51,375 nt of DNA from Zoogloeaceae bacterium (lineage in GTDB: Bacteria > Pseudomonadota > Gammaproteobacteria > Burkholderiales > Rhodocyclaceae). Within the stretch, counting starts at the first letter, position 1. Each line of letters begins with the position of its first letter. The notes beneath the pieces were generated by a model. The model saw nothing but the letters and a program-made list of their open reading frames with translations, was not told the DNA's origin and did not search any database. The stretch covers positions 1-51,375 of the forward strand of contig JAEUNY010000020.1 of assembly GCA_016791005.1 (NCBI GenBank), given 5' to 3'. Positions 49,231 to 51,375 of the stretch are shown here, in pieces. The position numbers were made by a program, and so were the translations under genes.

Positions 49231-50520
49231 TCAGGCGGCGGCGCCGAAGAGGGCGGCGGTGGCCGCCGGGCTGCTGGGAAAGTAGAAATGCATGTAGCTG
49301 GCGGTGAGGCCCCGGGAGCGGTAGATCGCCTCCCCTTGGCGCCCATCCGGGTAGGCCGCTTGCCGCCAGACCGGGCACGAGGTTTCGCTACGGGAGTAAT
49401 GGAAGGTGTGGCCCGTAAGGACCCCCTGATCGAAATTCGCCCGCTGCAGCCCCAGGGCAGCCAGGCGCGGCTGCAGGGTCGCCCGCCCTGGCAGCAGTCC
49501 GGCGAACGGATGCACCGCGCCGGCCCCATCCACCACCGCACCAAACAGACTCATCATGCCGCCGCATTCCGCCAGGATCGGCCGCCCCGCCTCATGATGG
49601 GCCCGCAGACTGGGGAAGAAACCGGGATTGGCGCCCAGAGCCGGCCCGTGGAGCTCCGGATAACCACCGGGGAGCCAAAGCGCCTCGCATTCCGGCACCG
49701 CATCGCCGGCCAGGGGCGAAAAGAAGCGCAGCTCGGCCCCCAGGTCCGACAAGGTTTCCAGATTGGCGGGATAGAGGAAGGCAAAGGCCGCATCCCGAGC
49801 CACGGCAATTCGGCGGCCCGCCAGCAGCCGCGGGGGCTTGGGCGGCACGAGATCCGGGAAACTCACGGGCGCCGGCAAATCCAGCGTCGTGGCGGCTCCG
49901 AGGGCGGCGGCCAGGCGATCCAGGCGGACGTCCAGGTCGGGAATCTCGCGGGCGGTGAAGAGGCCAAGATGGCGTTCCGGTAGCGCCGCCTCGTTCCGGG
50001 GGAGCGCGCCGAACCAGGTCATCCCGGCGGGCAGACTTTCCGCCAGCATTGCCCCATGGCCGGGGCTGCCGACCCGGTTGGCCAGGGCGCCGGCAAAGGG
50101 CAGGCCGGGTCGGTAACTCGCCAGCCCGTGGGCCAGCGCGCCGAAGGTCTGGGCCATGGCCGAGCCATCGATGACCGCAAGGATCGGCAGGCGGAAGCGC
50201 TCGGCGATGTCGGCGGCGGAAGGGCGGCCGTCGAAGAGCCCCATCACGCCTTCCACCAGAATGAGATCGGAGGTTCGCGCGGCGTCGGCAAGGCGCCAGG
50301 CGACTTCCTCCCCGGCCATCATGCCGAGATCGAGGTTGAAGACCGGCTGACCGCTCGCCACCGCAAGAATCTGAGGATCGAGGAAGTCCGGCCCACATTT
50401 GAACACCCGTACCCGCCGGCCCGCCTGGCGATGCCAGCGAGCGAGGGCGGCGGTGACCGTCGTCTTCCCCTGGCCGGAGGCCGGCGCGGCCACCAGGAGG
50501 GCGGGGCAGCGCACCGTCAC
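49231..50520 (-). CDS. cobB: Cobyrinate a,c-diamide synthase CobB
   Basis: 429 residues. ATP- and glutamine-dependent amidation of carboxylates a and c of cobyrinic acid (CobB/CbiA). The P-loop is [22 protein letters not shown], followed by [14 protein letters not shown] and [10 protein letters not shown]. The C-terminal glutamine amidotransferase shows [13 protein letters not shown], the nucleophile in [13 protein letters not shown] and a catalytic His in [14 protein letters not shown] start at 50520 overlaps the cobA stop by 4 nt (GTGA), so translation is coupled. Confidence 0.96.
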   Translation of the reverse strand: MTVRCPALLVAAPASGQGKTTVTAALARWHRQAGRRVRVFKCGPDFLDPQILAVASGQPVFNLDLGMMAGEEVAWRLADAARTSDLILVEGVMGLFDGRPSAADIAERFRLPILAVIDGSAMAQTFGALAHGLASYRPGLPFAGALANRVGSPGHGAMLAESLPAGMTWFGALPRNEAALPERHLGLFTAREIPDLDVRLDRLAAALGAATTLDLPAPVSFPDLVPPKPPRLLAGRRIAVARDAAFAFLYPANLETLSDLGAELRFFSPLAGDAVPECEALWLPGGYPELHGPALGANPGFFPSLRAHHEAGRPILAECGGMMSLFGAVVDGAGAVHPFAGLLPGRATLQPRLAALGLQRANFDQGVLTGHTFHYSRSETSCPVWRQAAYPDGRQGEAIYRSRGLTASYMHFYFPSSPAATAALFGAAA

Positions 50521-51317
50521 GCGGATGCCGACCCGCCGCTCTGAAACCAGCCGAAGCGGGCCTGGAGACTCACCACCTCACCCACCAGCACCAGAGCCGG
50601 CGGCTGCAGCCCCGCCGCCCGCACCGCTGCCGGCAGGGAAGCGAGATCACCGCTCACCACCTGCTGGTCGGGCAAGGTGCCGTGGCGCACCACGGCGGCC
50701 GGCGTGGTGGGCGGCAAGCCGTGTCGGACCAGGTCTTCGCACAGAGCTTCCAGGCGCGACAGGCCCATGTAGAACACCACCGTCTGGCCACCGCGGGTGA
50801 GGGCCGGCCAGTCCAGATCCAGCGCCCCGTCCTTGAGATAGGCCGAGGTGAACACCACGGACTGGGCGAAGGCGCGATGGGTCAGGGGAATGCCGCTGTA
50901 GGCGCCCACCCCCGCCGCCGCGGTGATGCCCGGCACCACCTCGAAGGGCACCCCCGCCGCCGCCAGGGACTCTGCCTCCTCGCCGCCCCGGCCAAAGATG
51001 TAAGGGTCGCCGCCCTTGAGGCGGATCACCCGCTGGCCCTCCCGCGCGAGGGTCACCAGCAAGTCGCCGATGTCCGGCTGGGGGACGCTGTGATCCGCCC
51101 GCTTCTTGCCCACGTAAATGCGCCGGGCCGAGGCGTCCACGAGATCAAGAATCTGCGGGCCGATGAGGTTGTCGTAGACCACCACATCCGCCTCTTCCAT
51201 GAGCCGCAGGGCTCGAAGGGTGAGAAGCTCGGGATCGCCCGGGCCCGCCCCCACCAAATAGACATGGCCGGGGCGGGCGCCCGGGCGCAGGGGCAGGGAG
51301 CGCGGAGCAGAAGTCAT
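50517..51317 (-). CDS. cobA: Uroporphyrinogen-III C-methyltransferase CobA (SUMT)
   Basis: 266 residues. Adds two SAM-derived methyl groups to uroporphyrinogen III to give precorrin-2, the entry to cobalamin and sirohaem. [36 protein letters not shown] is the family start, [23 protein letters not shown] the SAM-binding core, and [38 protein letters not shown] the third. There is no CysG-like dehydrogenase/ferrochelatase part, so it is the stand-alone type. Its stop overlaps the cobB GTG start. ATG at 51317; the promoter would lie at the right edge of the window. Confidence 0.96.
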   Translation of the reverse strand: MTSAPRSLPLRPGARPGHVYLVGAGPGDPELLTLRALRLMEEADVVVYDNLIGPQILDLVDASARRIYVGKKRADHSVPQPDIGDLLVTLAREGQRVIRLKGGDPYIFGRGGEEAESLAAAGVPFEVVPGITAAAGVGAYSGIPLTHRAFAQSVVFTSAYLKDGALDLDWPALTRGGQTVVFYMGLSRLEALCEDLVRHGLPPTTPAAVVRHGTLPDQQVVSGDLASLPAAVRAAGLQPPALVLVGEVVSLQARFGWFQSGGSASA

Positions 51318-51375
51318 GGGACGAACGGGCCTGGGTGACGATAAGATGGATTGTCTCCATGTTTCAACGCTTGTG

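Noticed and set aside
1-51375. CRISPR array.
   Set aside because: No series of regularly spaced repeats with unique spacers is present; the repeats seen are tandem or inverted pairs.

Overview
The window is high-GC DNA from a betaproteobacterium, probably Rhodocyclales or a close relative. This is inferred from gene order and families, not from any search. The pointers are the argS / SPOR-protein / dsbA block, zapA followed by 6S RNA and an EVE-domain gene, a class I PHA synthase and a cobalamin gene cluster.

Layout. 1-8160: the tail of an MBL-fold hydrolase, phaC, a PIN protein, an MscS channel, endonuclease V with a BtuF-like protein, alanine dehydrogenase, a YefM/YoeB toxin-antitoxin pair with its own promoter and palindromic operator, and two small lipoproteins. 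8156-22505: core genes (SDR, dsbA, SPOR protein, argS, ubiB), a single-polypeptide arginase-ornithine aminotransferase fusion, a Fur-box-controlled iron uptake operon (cupredoxin, FTR1, and a frameshifted outer-membrane-like gene), a sodium:solute symporter, an unrecognised 303-residue protein, sodC, a TauE/SafE permease and an EVE-domain protein.

22490-40345 is a genomic island of about 17.8 kb. It is bounded by a perfect 16-bp direct repeat that contains the start codon of the EVE gene, so the element has inserted between the terminator of 6S RNA and EVE. Tandem 12-bp motifs lie exactly 96 nt inside both repeats. Its integrase is beside the left end. The cargo is a defence-like locus: an XRE controller (frameshifted) and a C5 cytosine methyltransferase on the plus strand, facing a tightly overlapped minus-strand operon. 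That operon runs ankyrin-sigma70 fusion, GHKL (MORC/MutL-like) ATPase, Z1 ATPase, PD-(D/E)XK protein, AIPR protein and Vsr. A NYN-domain RNase gene preceded by a two-hairpin RNA and terminator sits near the right end. Methylation would mark self DNA, and the ATPases and nucleases would act on unmodified or invading DNA. The full-length RpoD-like sigma factor fused to ankyrin repeats at the head of the operon is the most unusual part.

40346-51375: the chromosome resumes with the 6S RNA terminator, 6S RNA, zapA and a ZapB-like protein. A cobalamin synthesis and salvage region follows (cobQ, cbiB, a threonine-phosphate decarboxylase, two BtuF-like proteins, cobB, cobA), interleaved with cytochrome b561, two YceI proteins and dusA.
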